In this document: positions 1-10,117 of the stretch, in pieces | How positions within the stretch are numbered: the first letter of the stretch is position 1 | Layout: the number at the start of each line of letters is the position of its first letter | NCBI GenBank assembly: GCA_946488855.1 | Contig: CAMLWC010000011.1 | Span: 1-35,505, forward strand | Source: an uncultured Mycoplasmatota bacterium | Lineage (GTDB): Bacteria > Bacillota_I > Bacilli_A > RF39 > UBA660 | Direction of reading: 5' to 3' | Length of the DNA stretch: 35,505 nt | The notes under the pieces: generated by a model | Seen by the model: only the letters and a program-made list of their open reading frames with translations | Database searches by the model: none | What the model was told of the DNA's origin: nothing | Made by a program: the position numbers and the translations under genes

Positions 1-207
1 GATAATAAAAATAGAAAATTTCAACATATTTTGTATATTTTTCAACATTTATTTAATTAAATTAATTTATTATTAATTTTTCTTTTTTACAAAAAATTGT
101 CATTTTTCAAAAAATGCTGTTTTATTATTTTTATATTTTTTCAAAAAAATCACAAATATTAACAAATACCTTTTACTAAGTTATATTTATTTATAATATA
201 CTATAAT

Positions 208-576
208 ATGAAAGAAGAAATTAAAATATTAAATGCTCAATTTATTGTATCTTTTGGAATAATTTTTACTATTATAATTTCAATTATTATAAATTATGAT
301 GTTAAACAAAAAGTTTTAAATAAAAAAAGAATCTTTAATGATAATCAAAAAAGATACTTAAATTTAATTAATAGAATTATTTTTATATTAATAGTTATTT
401 ATAGTTTATATATCAGTTATTTACAATATGAATTAAAAAAAGGAACTAATCCTAAGCCATATATTCATCAAGTGTATGCTAATGCATTAAATTTATTTGC
501 CGAATTAATATTTCTATATGTTATTATCGAAAACTGGAATGAAGAAGGAATAAATAATACTCAAAACATCATTTAG
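208..576 (+). CDS. small hypothetical membrane protein (about 3 TM segments)
   Basis: 122-aa ORF with hydrophobic segments; no clear SD; TATAAT at 192-197. Confidence 0.6.
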   Translation: MKEEIKILNAQFIVSFGIIFTIIISIIINYDVKQKVLNKKRIFNDNQKRYLNLINRIIFILIVIYSLYISYLQYELKKGTNPKPYIHQVYANALNLFAELIFLYVIIENWNEEGINNTQNII

Positions 577-1450
577 ATTCATAACTATTAATGACAATTC
601 TATTTATTACTACATAAATTAATATTAAAAACACACCAGAAAAACTTATTAAAACGCCACATTTAAACCAAATAGTTAATAAAATTGTTATAAAAGGTGA
701 TACCAAAACTTTCAATCTTTCTATTTGTGATAATATTAAACTATTTAAAAAATTATTCATACAGCCTAATATAACAAAAATAATACCACTTACTAACATA
801 TTAACACCTAAATATTTAATCAGTTTATAAAACGACCAACTAAATAAAACTAACAAAACTAATAAACCAAACATAATCAAATATAAATAATTAATATTAA
901 AATTTAAAATAGAATTTATAGTTGAAATAGGTAAAACACCAATCATAACTTGTCTATCAGGAATGATTTCTGTTAACTTATTAGCATAATCAATAACATA
1001 AATTTTCAACTCTTCATCTGTAAGCATAATATTAATGTTATCTTCTAAGGAAAGAGACGCTAATTCAATCATTTTATTAACAGCTTCCTCTGATAATTCT
1101 GGTTTAGATCTTTCATCAATTAAATAATAAATAGTTTCATTAAAGAAATCACCTAAAATTAAATTAATTTCATCACTTTTTAATATATCAACAACTATTT
1201 TTTCTGGAATATTACATTCTAAACCTAAATTATATATTTTTTCTTTTAATGTCATACCACTTTCCTCTAAATTAAATATAACATTGATATCCATATTTAA
1301 AATATTAGAATTTTTAATATAATTTGATAAATTTTCTTTATTTAATAAACTTTTACCAGAATATATGATAATAGTAAAAACAATAGCAATAAAAAGAAAT
1401 ATTATACAAAAAAAGGTTAATAAATTTCTTATAAATTTCACTATAACCAC
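569..1450 (-). CDS. hypothetical membrane protein
   Basis: 293-aa ORF, N-terminal TM plus C-terminal cluster of TM segments; convergent 8-bp overlap with the 208..576 ORF. Confidence 0.75.
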   Translation of the reverse strand: MVIVKFIRNLLTFFCIIFLFIAIVFTIIIYSGKSLLNKENLSNYIKNSNILNMDINVIFNLEESGMTLKEKIYNLGLECNIPEKIVVDILKSDEINLILGDFFNETIYYLIDERSKPELSEEAVNKMIELASLSLEDNINIMLTDEELKIYVIDYANKLTEIIPDRQVMIGVLPISTINSILNFNINYLYLIMFGLLVLLVLFSWSFYKLIKYLGVNMLVSGIIFVILGCMNNFLNSLILSQIERLKVLVSPFITILLTIWFKCGVLISFSGVFLILIYVVINRIVINSYESK

Positions 1451-1500
1451 CTATTATTAATATATCATATAATTTTTTTTAAATCAACTTAAAAGATTGA

Positions 1501-2259
1501 CTATGCGCCAATCTTATGAAAATCTAATCTTAATTTATCAGCTAAAGTAACAATAAATTCTGAATTAGTAGGTTTTGCCCTATCTATATCAACACTATGA
1601 CCAAATATCTTTTCCATTAAATCAATATCTCCTCTATTCCAACTAACTTCAACAGCATGTCTAATAGATCTTTCTACTCTAGAAACAGTAGTATTATATC
1701 TTTTAGCTAATTCTGGATACAATTCTTTAGTAATTCCACCTATCATACTAGGATCATCAAATAACATATTAACTGCATCTCTTAAAAATTGATAACCTTT
1801 AATGTGCGACGGAATACCTAAATCATGTAATAATTTACTAATAGAAACTTGTAAATTGTTTTTATAAAAATCAATACTCTTATCGTTTTTCTTTTTAAAA
1901 ACATCATAGATTTTCTTTTCTAAATCTTCTAAATCAAATGGTTTCAAAATAAAATAATTAACATCATATTCTGAAACTTCTCTTATTGCTTCACTAGCAT
2001 TATAACTAGTTTCAACAATAACTTTTTTATTAATATTATTATTTTTCATCTCTTCTAAAACATATAAACCATCTTTTTTCGGCATAATTAAATCAAGTAA
2101 AATTATATCAAATTCATCTGTTTTATTTTTTATTATTTCCATTCCCTCTAACCCATTATAAGCTTCTAAAACCACATTTACTTCTTCATTATTTTTAAAA
2201 TATTCTTTTACAGCATCAATCAATTTGACATTATCGTCAATCATTAATATTTTTATCAT
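1501..2259 (-). CDS. spo0A: sporulation response regulator Spo0A
   Basis: Receiver domain (MIDDN, LLDLIMP, K in ILKPF) plus Spo0A C-terminal HTH (LLHDLGIPSHIKGYQFLRDAV...TVSRVERSIRHAVEVSWNRG). Confidence 0.97.
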   Translation of the reverse strand: MIKILMIDDNVKLIDAVKEYFKNNEEVNVVLEAYNGLEGMEIIKNKTDEFDIILLDLIMPKKDGLYVLEEMKNNNINKKVIVETSYNASEAIREVSEYDVNYFILKPFDLEDLEKKIYDVFKKKNDKSIDFYKNNLQVSISKLLHDLGIPSHIKGYQFLRDAVNMLFDDPSMIGGITKELYPELAKRYNTTVSRVERSIRHAVEVSWNRGDIDLMEKIFGHSVDIDRAKPTNSEFIVTLADKLRLDFHKIGA

Positions 2260-2341
2260 ATTCCTTCTCCTTCTTAAAGTACTGCTGTATTTATATTATA
2301 TAATAGTGGTTAAATTTTTTCTAGAGTAAAAATTAGCTAAT

Positions 2342-2350
2342 TTTGTCGAA
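2342..2350 (+). promoter_or_regulatory. candidate Spo0A binding site (0A box) upstream of spo0A
   Basis: TTTGTCGAA, exact match to the TTTGTCRAA 0A-box consensus, about 55 bp upstream of the predicted TSS of a TATAAT at 2295-2300 (minus). Confidence 0.55.
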
Positions 2351-2356
2351 AAAAAA

Positions 2357-3031
2357 TCATCGAAGACTATCGACGATTTCTTTGAGATGATCACAATCCG
2401 TTGATGCCTTACCAATTAAAAATCCTGCTACATTATCTATTTTTTTTAATGTATCAATATTGTTTTTATCGACACTACCACCGTATAATACTTTAACACA
2501 TTCATTAAAATTATTTTGAATAATAGATTGAATAAAGTTAATAGTGTCCTCTATTTGTGCATTAGTAGGTGTAATACCTGTTCCAATACACCAAATTGGC
2601 TCATACGCGATTATAATATTACTTAAATCATTAATTCCTTTTAAATCATTTAATAATTGATATTTTAATTTATCTTCCTTATCTTCATCTTTATTTTCTC
2701 CAATACATAAAATAACTTTCAAATTATTTTCTAATGCTTTTAAAATTTTTTTATTTATTTCTTCATCTGTTTCTTTATCTCTTCTTTCACTATGACCAAT
2801 TAAAGTATAACTAACTCCCATTTGTTTAGCTTGAATAGCACTTATTTCTCCCGTGTGTGATCCTAAATCGTACATTGAAACATCTTGTACTCCCACTTGA
2901 TAGTTATGATTTAGAAAATAAGGAACAAATAAAGAAGAAGGACAAACAATAACATCATCTGGAATATTATCTTTATATTTTAAAATATCATTATAAGCCA
3001 TATACATTTTCAAATTACCAACAACTATCAT
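2357..3031 (-). CDS. tpiA: triosephosphate isomerase
   Basis: GNLK, GHSERR, AYEPIWCIGTG and LYGGSV motifs. Confidence 0.97.
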   Translation of the reverse strand: MIVVGNLKMYMAYNDILKYKDNIPDDVIVCPSSLFVPYFLNHNYQVGVQDVSMYDLGSHTGEISAIQAKQMGVSYTLIGHSERRDKETDEEINKKILKALENNLKVILCIGENKDEDKEDKLKYQLLNDLKGINDLSNIIIAYEPIWCIGTGITPTNAQIEDTINFIQSIIQNNFNECVKVLYGGSVDKNNIDTLKKIDNVAGFLIGKASTDCDHLKEIVDSLR

Positions 3032-4215
3032 TTCTTTTCTCCTTTAAATATTTTTTTAAATAACGGTTTTCTTCCTTTTTTTATAGCTAATTTATAGACA
3101 TCTAATACTTTACTAACAAAAACTTTATTAGAAAAATTATGACTACTTTCAAAAGCATTAATTGATAATTTAGCTAACTTATTTTTGTCATTAATTAAAC
3201 TATTTATATAATTAATATATTCTTTTTTATTATTAAACAAATAACCATTATAATCATTTTTAATTGGTTCAATAAAACTTTCATCATTAATAGCTACAAC
3301 TGGCAAAGATGCCGCTAATGCTTCAATAACTGTTAATCCTTGTGTCTCAGTGGTTGAAGCAGTAACGAATATATCACCTAATTTATAATACATACCAATA
3401 TCTTTTAAAGGAACTTTGCCAGTAAAAATAACTTTATCTTGTAATTTTAATTTTTTAACTAATTGCTCCAAATTTTCTCTTTCAGGACCATCTCCAATAA
3501 TTAATAATTTCGCATTTATTTTTTTATGATTTTCAATTAAAAAATCAACACTTTTTTCTAACCCTAATCTACCTACAAAAAGTAAAACTTTATCATCTTT
3601 AATATTTAATTCTTCCTTTAATTTATTAATTTTTTCTAAACTATAGTTTTTACTATATTTTTCTATTTCTATTCCAGTTGGGATTATGTGTACATCTCTT
3701 TTAACTTGATACTTATCTTTAAATAAATCTCTAGCTTTTTTAGTTGGAACAATTAATTCCGTAGCAGTTGAATCACAATAAAATAAAGTTAAATATTCAA
3801 CTATTTTTTTACTTGTTTTTTTAAAATAACCTTTAGTTATATAATGAACATAATCTTCATACATAGTATGATAAGTATGAACTAATGGTATATTAAATTG
3901 TTTAGCAATAATTCTTGCAAACGTTCCAATTCCAAATTCTGTTTGACTATGTATCACATCTAAATTCCAACTTTTTATTTTTTTAATAGCTCTTGCTGGA
4001 TAAACACTAGTTAATCTATAATCAAATATTCCAATTGGAATACCTGGAATTCTTAATACTTTTTTATCATAAGAATATTTTAAACTATTAGGATTGACAG
4101 TAACTATATATACTTTATGTCCTTTTTTTTCCAACCCTTTTCTTAACATCTCAATACTAGTTGATACCCCATTAATTTGTGGAATATAAGTATCTGAAAA
4201 AATTCCTATTCTCAT
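3028..4215 (-). CDS. GT4-family glycosyltransferase, diacylglycerol glucosyltransferase-like
   Basis: MRIGIFSDTYIPQINGVSTS N-terminus, HSQTEFGIG, ETQGLTVIEALAASLPVVA. Confidence 0.93.
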   Translation of the reverse strand: MRIGIFSDTYIPQINGVSTSIEMLRKGLEKKGHKVYIVTVNPNSLKYSYDKKVLRIPGIPIGIFDYRLTSVYPARAIKKIKSWNLDVIHSQTEFGIGTFARIIAKQFNIPLVHTYHTMYEDYVHYITKGYFKKTSKKIVEYLTLFYCDSTATELIVPTKKARDLFKDKYQVKRDVHIIPTGIEIEKYSKNYSLEKINKLKEELNIKDDKVLLFVGRLGLEKSVDFLIENHKKINAKLLIIGDGPERENLEQLVKKLKLQDKVIFTGKVPLKDIGMYYKLGDIFVTASTTETQGLTVIEALAASLPVVAINDESFIEPIKNDYNGYLFNNKKEYINYINSLINDKNKLAKLSINAFESSHNFSNKVFVSKVLDVYKLAIKKGRKPLFKKIFKGEKK

Positions 4216-4216
4216 A

Positions 4217-5215
4217 TTAAATCTCCTTATTTTTAATATTAAAGATAATTGAACCAGTAATCATTGGTAAATAATATGTAATAAACCTCCACATAATCAT
4301 CAAAGAACTTAATAATGGTTGATTAACATATACCCCAAATAACAATATAAATAAATATTCTTGACCACCCATACCACCTGGTAAAGGTATATAAGAACTT
4401 ATAATTGATATAAATGATACTAAAGTAATAGCTATAATACCATCAAAACTATTATAATTACCAAAACTAAATAAAATCGTTAAAGGCACAATATATAAAC
4501 ATAAAAAAGCCAAACAATTTATTAATATTAACTTAATAAATCTCTTTTTATTTTTTAATAACATTTTAGAATTATAGTTAAAATCATCTATTGTTTTATG
4601 TAATTTTTTTATATAATCTTTATTTTTAATTATTCTTAAAAATGTCAATAATTTAACAACATATTTAGTTAACAATTTATCGATTTTATTACTTCTAGAT
4701 AATATAAATAAAAGTAACAATATAAATAAATTAACACTAAATCCTAAGATTAAAAATACTAATATAATTCCTTCAAATTTGTAAAAATTAAAAATATAAT
4801 TAATTATAAATGCTATAAAACATACTATAATGATTGCTATTTGATGAATAATTGATTCCTGCACAATAATATTAGTACTATCACTTAATGATAACTTGTT
4901 ACGTTTTAAAATATAAATTTGAAATGGTTGCCCACCAGTTGCAAAAGGAGTTATAGCATTAAAGAAAAATGTCATCATCTGTAAGTTGAAAGTTTTCTTA
5001 ACACTATAACTTTTAAATTGATTAATTATATCATTAGTCACAACTGATTTTAAAAACGTATAACTTAAAACAAATAAATATCCTATAAATAACCATCTAA
5101 TATCTGCATTTAATAATAATTCTATTATTTCTTTGTAATTATCTTTTAAAGCAAAATATAAAACTATTAATGTAAAGATAATTATTAAAAATATATTTAT
5201 AAATTTCTTTTTCAT
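4217..5215 (-). CDS. UPF0104/MprF-flippase-like integral membrane protein
   Basis: Multi-TM protein with [19 protein letters not shown] and [13 protein letters not shown] signatures. Confidence 0.9.
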   Translation of the reverse strand: MKKKFINIFLIIIFTLIVLYFALKDNYKEIIELLLNADIRWLFIGYLFVLSYTFLKSVVTNDIINQFKSYSVKKTFNLQMMTFFFNAITPFATGGQPFQIYILKRNKLSLSDSTNIIVQESIIHQIAIIIVCFIAFIINYIFNFYKFEGIILVFLILGFSVNLFILLLLFILSRSNKIDKLLTKYVVKLLTFLRIIKNKDYIKKLHKTIDDFNYNSKMLLKNKKRFIKLILINCLAFLCLYIVPLTILFSFGNYNSFDGIIAITLVSFISIISSYIPLPGGMGGQEYLFILLFGVYVNQPLLSSLMIMWRFITYYLPMITGSIIFNIKNKEI

Positions 5216-6363
5216 TTGATTATATCAATTCCAGGCAATACTTTTCCTTCTAATAATTCTAAACTAGCGCCACCACCAGTTGATATATGAGTAAATGCTT
5301 CTTCATAACCAAAATTTTTAACTGCACTAGCAGTATCTCCACCACCAGCTATTTTTGTAGCTTCAATATTTTTTAATATTTCACAAATACCCTTAGTACC
5401 ATTACTATATCTATCTTCCTCAAACATTCCAACTGGACCATTCCAAATTATAGTTTTACTACTATCTAAATATTGTTTAAATAACTTAACTGTTTTACTA
5501 CCAATATCTAATCCAGTTTCATCTTTAGTTATATCAGTTATAAAACATTCTTTTAATTCTGTTACAACGTCAATAGGTAAAATAATTTTACTTTCATTTT
5601 CTTTTAAAATATTTTTACAAAAATCAATGCTTTCTTCATCTAATAAAGATTTACCAATTTCTATTCCTTTAGCTTTTAAGAATGTAAAAGCCATTCCACC
5701 ACCAATTAAAATATAATCAGCTTTTTTTACTAAATTCTCAATAACACCTATTTTATCACTTACTTTAGCTCCACCTAAAATAACTGTAAAAGGTCTACTT
5801 GGATTATTAATAGCAGGTAATAAATTATCTAATTCCTTTTCAATTAAAAATCCAATTCCACTTTCTAAATTACTAGCAATACCAACATTAGAAGCATGAG
5901 CTCTATGAGCAGTACCAAAAGCATCATTAATATAAACATCTCCTAAAGACGCCCAATATTTACCTAATTCTTCGTTATTTTTACTTTCTTTTTTATCAGG
6001 TAAATCTTCAAATCTTGTATTTTCCATTAATAATACGTCACCATTATTTAAATTATTAATCGCATTTTCTAATTCTTCACCTCTAGTAGTAGGTACAAAT
6101 ATAACTTGTTTATTTAATAATTCACTTAATCTAACACTTACTGGTTTTAAAGTGTTTTTTAATTTGTCACTTTCTTCTTTAATTCTTCCCAAATGGCTCA
6201 TTAAAATAACCTTAGCATTATTATCAATTGCATAATTAATTGTTTTTAAACTTTCTTTTATTCTTGTGTCATCTGTTATAACACCATCTTTAATAGGTAC
6301 ATTAAAATCTACTCTTATTATTACTTTCTTATTATTTAAATCAAAATCTCTTATTGTTTTCAT
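5212..6363 (-). CDS. pgk: phosphoglycerate kinase
   Basis: [39 protein letters not shown]. Confidence 0.98.
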   Translation of the reverse strand: MKTIRDFDLNNKKVIIRVDFNVPIKDGVITDDTRIKESLKTINYAIDNNAKVILMSHLGRIKEESDKLKNTLKPVSVRLSELLNKQVIFVPTTRGEELENAINNLNNGDVLLMENTRFEDLPDKKESKNNEELGKYWASLGDVYINDAFGTAHRAHASNVGIASNLESGIGFLIEKELDNLLPAINNPSRPFTVILGGAKVSDKIGVIENLVKKADYILIGGGMAFTFLKAKGIEIGKSLLDEESIDFCKNILKENESKIILPIDVVTELKECFITDITKDETGLDIGSKTVKLFKQYLDSSKTIIWNGPVGMFEEDRYSNGTKGICEILKNIEATKIAGGGDTASAVKNFGYEEAFTHISTGGGASLELLEGKVLPGIDIIK

Positions 6364-6376
6364 ATTATTTTCCTCT

Positions 6377-8098
6377 CTAATCTAATGTATATGGATTTTG
6401 AGCGGTTCCATCTCCGCCTGTGAATGTTAAATTATATTTTAAATGCATTACTGGTCTTACCAAATAATCATATTCCATTGAATTACCGGATGTAAATCCA
6501 TTAGCATTCATATAACGAGGATTATTATAATAACCATCTTTATTCATCAAATAATAATTAGAAAAATTGCCGTTTAGATATATATCATTATCTATATCGG
6601 TTACATAATTTTCTACAACAGATTTATCAACAAAACAACCAATAGTTTCAGGAACACTTGAATTAAACAAATCAATATCATTTGTTGTAAATATTTCTCC
6701 TAAAGATGGTAAGCCATATGAAGATAGCAAATATTCTTTTCGCAAGTTTTTATAATCATATCCCATGTTTCCGATATCATCCCACATTTTTTCACTAGTT
6801 GCGGTAATACTCATATATATTTTTTCATCAGCTACACTTTTATAATTACTTGATATACTATCAACAAATTGACCGAGATATTTATATATTTCATGTTCTT
6901 TAGTAATAGTTGGACTTGGCAAATAATTTTTTAATTCTGGTAATGTTCCATTTAATATAACTTTTAAACCATTTTCACCATGTTTGACTATTCTAAATAA
7001 ACACATATTATCAGAGCCACAATAATTACCAGTAGTAGGAACACTAATGTATTCTCCTATCAATGCATCTTCCGTACTATGTGATTTCAAACTTTCTAAT
7101 ATAAAATTATCGCTTAAAGTTCCAGTCCCTTTGGTTATATTTATATCTCTAATCGTTATTACTGGTAATATTTCCGCATCATTAAATAAAGCAAATTTAC
7201 CATCCAAAAGACCAGCGTTGTTCGATGATCTCCAATAATCTTTATCAATATTATTTGGAAAAATTATATTATCTTTGTTATCTAAAAAAGAATTAGCTTC
7301 ACCTGCTCGTTTATATTCTTCAACATCTAGCAAGCCATATTTATTAATTGCAGTAATACTATCAACATCTGTTTCTACACCTACATTGTAAGTAGACGAA
7401 ACTAAATTAGTTTTTATCTCACCCGGTAACACATCATAAAATTCCTCTTTTAACCAAATCATTAAATAACTATTATTATATTCTTCTGAATTTTTCCAAA
7501 CTCTTTTAGATAAAGAAATATTAGTTATAGGTTGACTTGTTCGTAATCTTATTGTATTTTCCTCAGTATTAAATTCTATTATTTGCCATTGATGTCCACC
7601 ATACCAAACATAATTGTTTGCTACTTGCCCTCTTGTTCCTTTATAATAATACAAATTCTCATTTACTGAATCTCTCAATAACCCATTTGTATTGTCAGGG
7701 CTATATTGTTCCAATAAAGTTTCTATCAAAGTTTTTAAATAAACTAATTCATAACTAAATGTCCCATCAGCATTTCTAGTCACTTTTACTGCATCCTTAT
7801 TTGAGAATGTTGAATCATTATTTGGATTTAATGTATCTATGCTCATGTAATTATTGCTTATTAAATCAATAATATAAACATATGTAACATCGCCAGTATT
7901 ATTAATAGTATAATCATCATAATTAGCCATTAGATAATTTTCAGCTGCCATATAAATATTATTTAATGATTCTTGTTTTTCCTTTTCTTCACTATTTTTA
8001 ATAGTATTATTAATAGCAGGTAAAATAATTAATAACATAGAAGCCATTATAACTATAATCGCTATTAATTCTACCATCGTAAAACCATTTTTCTTCAT
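6377..8098 (-). CDS. large prepilin-like (type IV pilin/pseudopilin) surface protein
   Basis: Class III signal peptide [29 protein letters not shown] followed by a long extracellular region. Confidence 0.85.
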   Translation of the reverse strand: MKKNGFTMVELIAIIVIMASMLLIILPAINNTIKNSEEKEKQESLNNIYMAAENYLMANYDDYTINNTGDVTYVYIIDLISNNYMSIDTLNPNNDSTFSNKDAVKVTRNADGTFSYELVYLKTLIETLLEQYSPDNTNGLLRDSVNENLYYYKGTRGQVANNYVWYGGHQWQIIEFNTEENTIRLRTSQPITNISLSKRVWKNSEEYNNSYLMIWLKEEFYDVLPGEIKTNLVSSTYNVGVETDVDSITAINKYGLLDVEEYKRAGEANSFLDNKDNIIFPNNIDKDYWRSSNNAGLLDGKFALFNDAEILPVITIRDINITKGTGTLSDNFILESLKSHSTEDALIGEYISVPTTGNYCGSDNMCLFRIVKHGENGLKVILNGTLPELKNYLPSPTITKEHEIYKYLGQFVDSISSNYKSVADEKIYMSITATSEKMWDDIGNMGYDYKNLRKEYLLSSYGLPSLGEIFTTNDIDLFNSSVPETIGCFVDKSVVENYVTDIDNDIYLNGNFSNYYLMNKDGYYNNPRYMNANGFTSGNSMEYDYLVRPVMHLKYNLTFTGGDGTAQNPYTLD

Positions 8099-8202
8099 AG
8101 TATCACCATCTTAATTATAAAATAAATTAACAATTTAATCAATATAATAGTGTCAATAATTACAAAATTGTAAGAATATTAATATTATAAAAAAATTAAT
8201 GA

Positions 8203-8964
8203 CTATTTTAAATCATTAATTTCTTCTATAGTTAAACCTGTAACTTTACTAATTGTTTCTAAATCCATATTTAATTCTAGCATTTTTTTAGCATTTTCTT
8301 TTTTATTTTGTTCGATTCCTTGAGTGATACCTTTTTCATACATTACTTCTTCATATTGCTTTTGTTCTTCTTCTCGACTTATCCATTCTACTACTAATTT
8401 ATCTTCATTTGCTTTTATTACATCTTCTTTAAAATTATCCACTATATCACTCTTTTCTGATAGTTCTTCCAATTCTTTCTTTTCTAAATCTAACATTATT
8501 ACCAATTCTTCACCTTTGGTAAACTTCTTACTATTATTATAATAGTTTTTTATATATTTGTCTATACCTATATTACATATTTTTATGTAATCTGTTAATT
8601 CTATTTCGTGTTTTTTATCATATAATAAATATTCGCATTTTTCATATTTACTATTTATAAAGTTTAAATTTATTTGAACTATCTTATTTTTTACTTTGTA
8701 TTTATTTCCTCTTTCTGTATTTTCGCTTGCTAATTTAAAAATATAATGTAAATTTCTTATTAATATTTCTTCATTATAATTAGAATTTAGTTCTACATTT
8801 ATTGTTTCTTCTTTTGTTTTTACTAATAAATCTAATCTTTGACCTCTTAATTTAAAATAATCTTGAATTAAATTTGGATTTAATATTTCTAATTCTATTA
8901 TTTCTTTTTCTAAAATATATTCTAATAAAGGTTTTAAAATATTTGGTTTAACTACTGCTTTCAT
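8203..8964 (-). CDS. Rpn/PD-(D/E)XK nuclease-transposase family protein; N-terminus probably extends to about 9003
   Basis: RLDLLVKTKEETINVELN motif, C-terminal EEVMYEKGITQGIEQ and LELNMDLETISKVTGLTIEEI; in-frame upstream sequence reads KKFYTAKYEPIF. Confidence 0.8.
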   Translation of the reverse strand: MKAVVKPNILKPLLEYILEKEIIELEILNPNLIQDYFKLRGQRLDLLVKTKEETINVELNSNYNEEILIRNLHYIFKLASENTERGNKYKVKNKIVQINLNFINSKYEKCEYLLYDKKHEIELTDYIKICNIGIDKYIKNYYNNSKKFTKGEELVIMLDLEKKELEELSEKSDIVDNFKEDVIKANEDKLVVEWISREEEQKQYEEVMYEKGITQGIEQNKKENAKKMLELNMDLETISKVTGLTIEEINDLK

Positions 8965-9082
8965 AAAAATTGGTTCATACTTTGCTGTATAAAACTTTTT
9001 TATTTAAATCACTTCCTATTAGTTATATACGACAAAAGTTAGGTGATTTCCTGCTAAATTATTAAAAAATTTATATTTAAAC

Positions 9083-9112
9083 ATAAAAAAAGATAGTTAT
9101 TTTAAACTATCT
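9083..9112 (-). terminator. intrinsic terminator of gap, overlapping the CDS 3' end
   Basis: AGATAGTT-TAAAAT-AACTATCT followed by a T tract on the minus strand; the stop lies in the loop. Confidence 0.85.
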
Positions 9113-10101
9113 AAATATTTAGCTGTTCTAACCATTTGATGAGAATAACCCATCTCATTATCATACCAAGCAACTACTTTTATTAATTGTTTGCCATCTA
9201 CTTCTAGAATACTAGTTAATAAACCATCAACTAAAGCACCACAATCTGAACCAATTATATCACTTGATACTACTGGATCATAAGTAAATGTTAAAGTTTC
9301 ATTACAACTATTCATTAAAGCATTATTAACTTCCTCTACTGTAACATTTCTACTTAATTCTAAAGTTAAATCAACTACTGAACCAGTTGGAGTTGGAACT
9401 CTTAATGCACTACCATCTAATCGACCTTTTAATGCAGGTATTACTAAACCTAAAGCAGATGCAGCACCAGTACTAGATGGAATAATATTCATAGCACCTG
9501 CTCTACCACGACGTGCTTTAATACCTTTTTTATGAGCTACATCTAAAATAACTTGATCATTTGTATAAGCGTGAACAGTAGTCATGTATCCTTTTACAAT
9601 ACCAAATTTGTTATTAATTACATCAGCTACAGGAGCTAAACAATTAGTTGTACAAGATGCTGCTGAAATAATTTCTTCACTACCATCTAATGTTTCATGA
9701 TTTACATTATAAACAATAGTTTTCATATCACCTTTACCAGGAGCTGATATAATTACATGTTTTGCACCTGCTTCAATATGTTTATGAGCATCTTCATATT
9801 TAACAAATTTACCAGTACATTCAAATACTTGATCGATTCCTAATTCACCCCAAGGTAATAAAGAAGGATCTGTTTCTTTAAAAACTTTTATTTTTCTTCC
9901 AGATACAATAATATTTTCTTCATCAAAACTAATTTCATCTACTTTATAATTTCTATGATTACTATCATATTTTAATAAATATGCAAGTTGTTCTGCATCT
10001 GTTAAATCGTTGATTGCTACAATTTCAATTGAAGGATCTTCCTCCATAATTCTAAATACTAATCTTCCAATTCTTCCAAAACCATTAATTGCTACTTTCA
10101 T
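9097..10101 (-). CDS. gap: glyceraldehyde-3-phosphate dehydrogenase, type I
   Basis: MKVAINGFGRIGRLVFR, SAASCTTNCLAP, WYDNEMGYSHQ; ATG at 10101 has a good SD (AAAGGGTGAT). Confidence 0.98.
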   Translation of the reverse strand: MKVAINGFGRIGRLVFRIMEEDPSIEIVAINDLTDAEQLAYLLKYDSNHRNYKVDEISFDEENIIVSGRKIKVFKETDPSLLPWGELGIDQVFECTGKFVKYEDAHKHIEAGAKHVIISAPGKGDMKTIVYNVNHETLDGSEEIISAASCTTNCLAPVADVINNKFGIVKGYMTTVHAYTNDQVILDVAHKKGIKARRGRAGAMNIIPSSTGAASALGLVIPALKGRLDGSALRVPTPTGSVVDLTLELSRNVTVEEVNNALMNSCNETLTFTYDPVVSSDIIGSDCGALVDGLLTSILEVDGKQLIKVVAWYDNEMGYSHQMVRTAKYLDSLK

Positions 10102-10117
10102 TATTATCACCCTTTCT

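Noticed and set aside
1-207. AT-rich left edge as replication origin or regulatory array
   Set aside because: No DnaA-box cluster or repeated motif beyond base composition
2990-3031. Apparent loss of TIM catalytic Asn because GNWKMN reads GNLKMY
   Set aside because: The catalytic Asn and Lys are the N and K of GN-x-K, both retained; the changed residue is not catalytic
7047-7238. Antisense ORF inside the pseudopilin gene
   Set aside because: Short, lies within a strongly supported CDS, no SD or family features
8324-8542. Antisense Ser/Phe-rich ORF in the Rpn gene
   Set aside because: Typical complement of a Lys/Glu-rich coding region; no independent support
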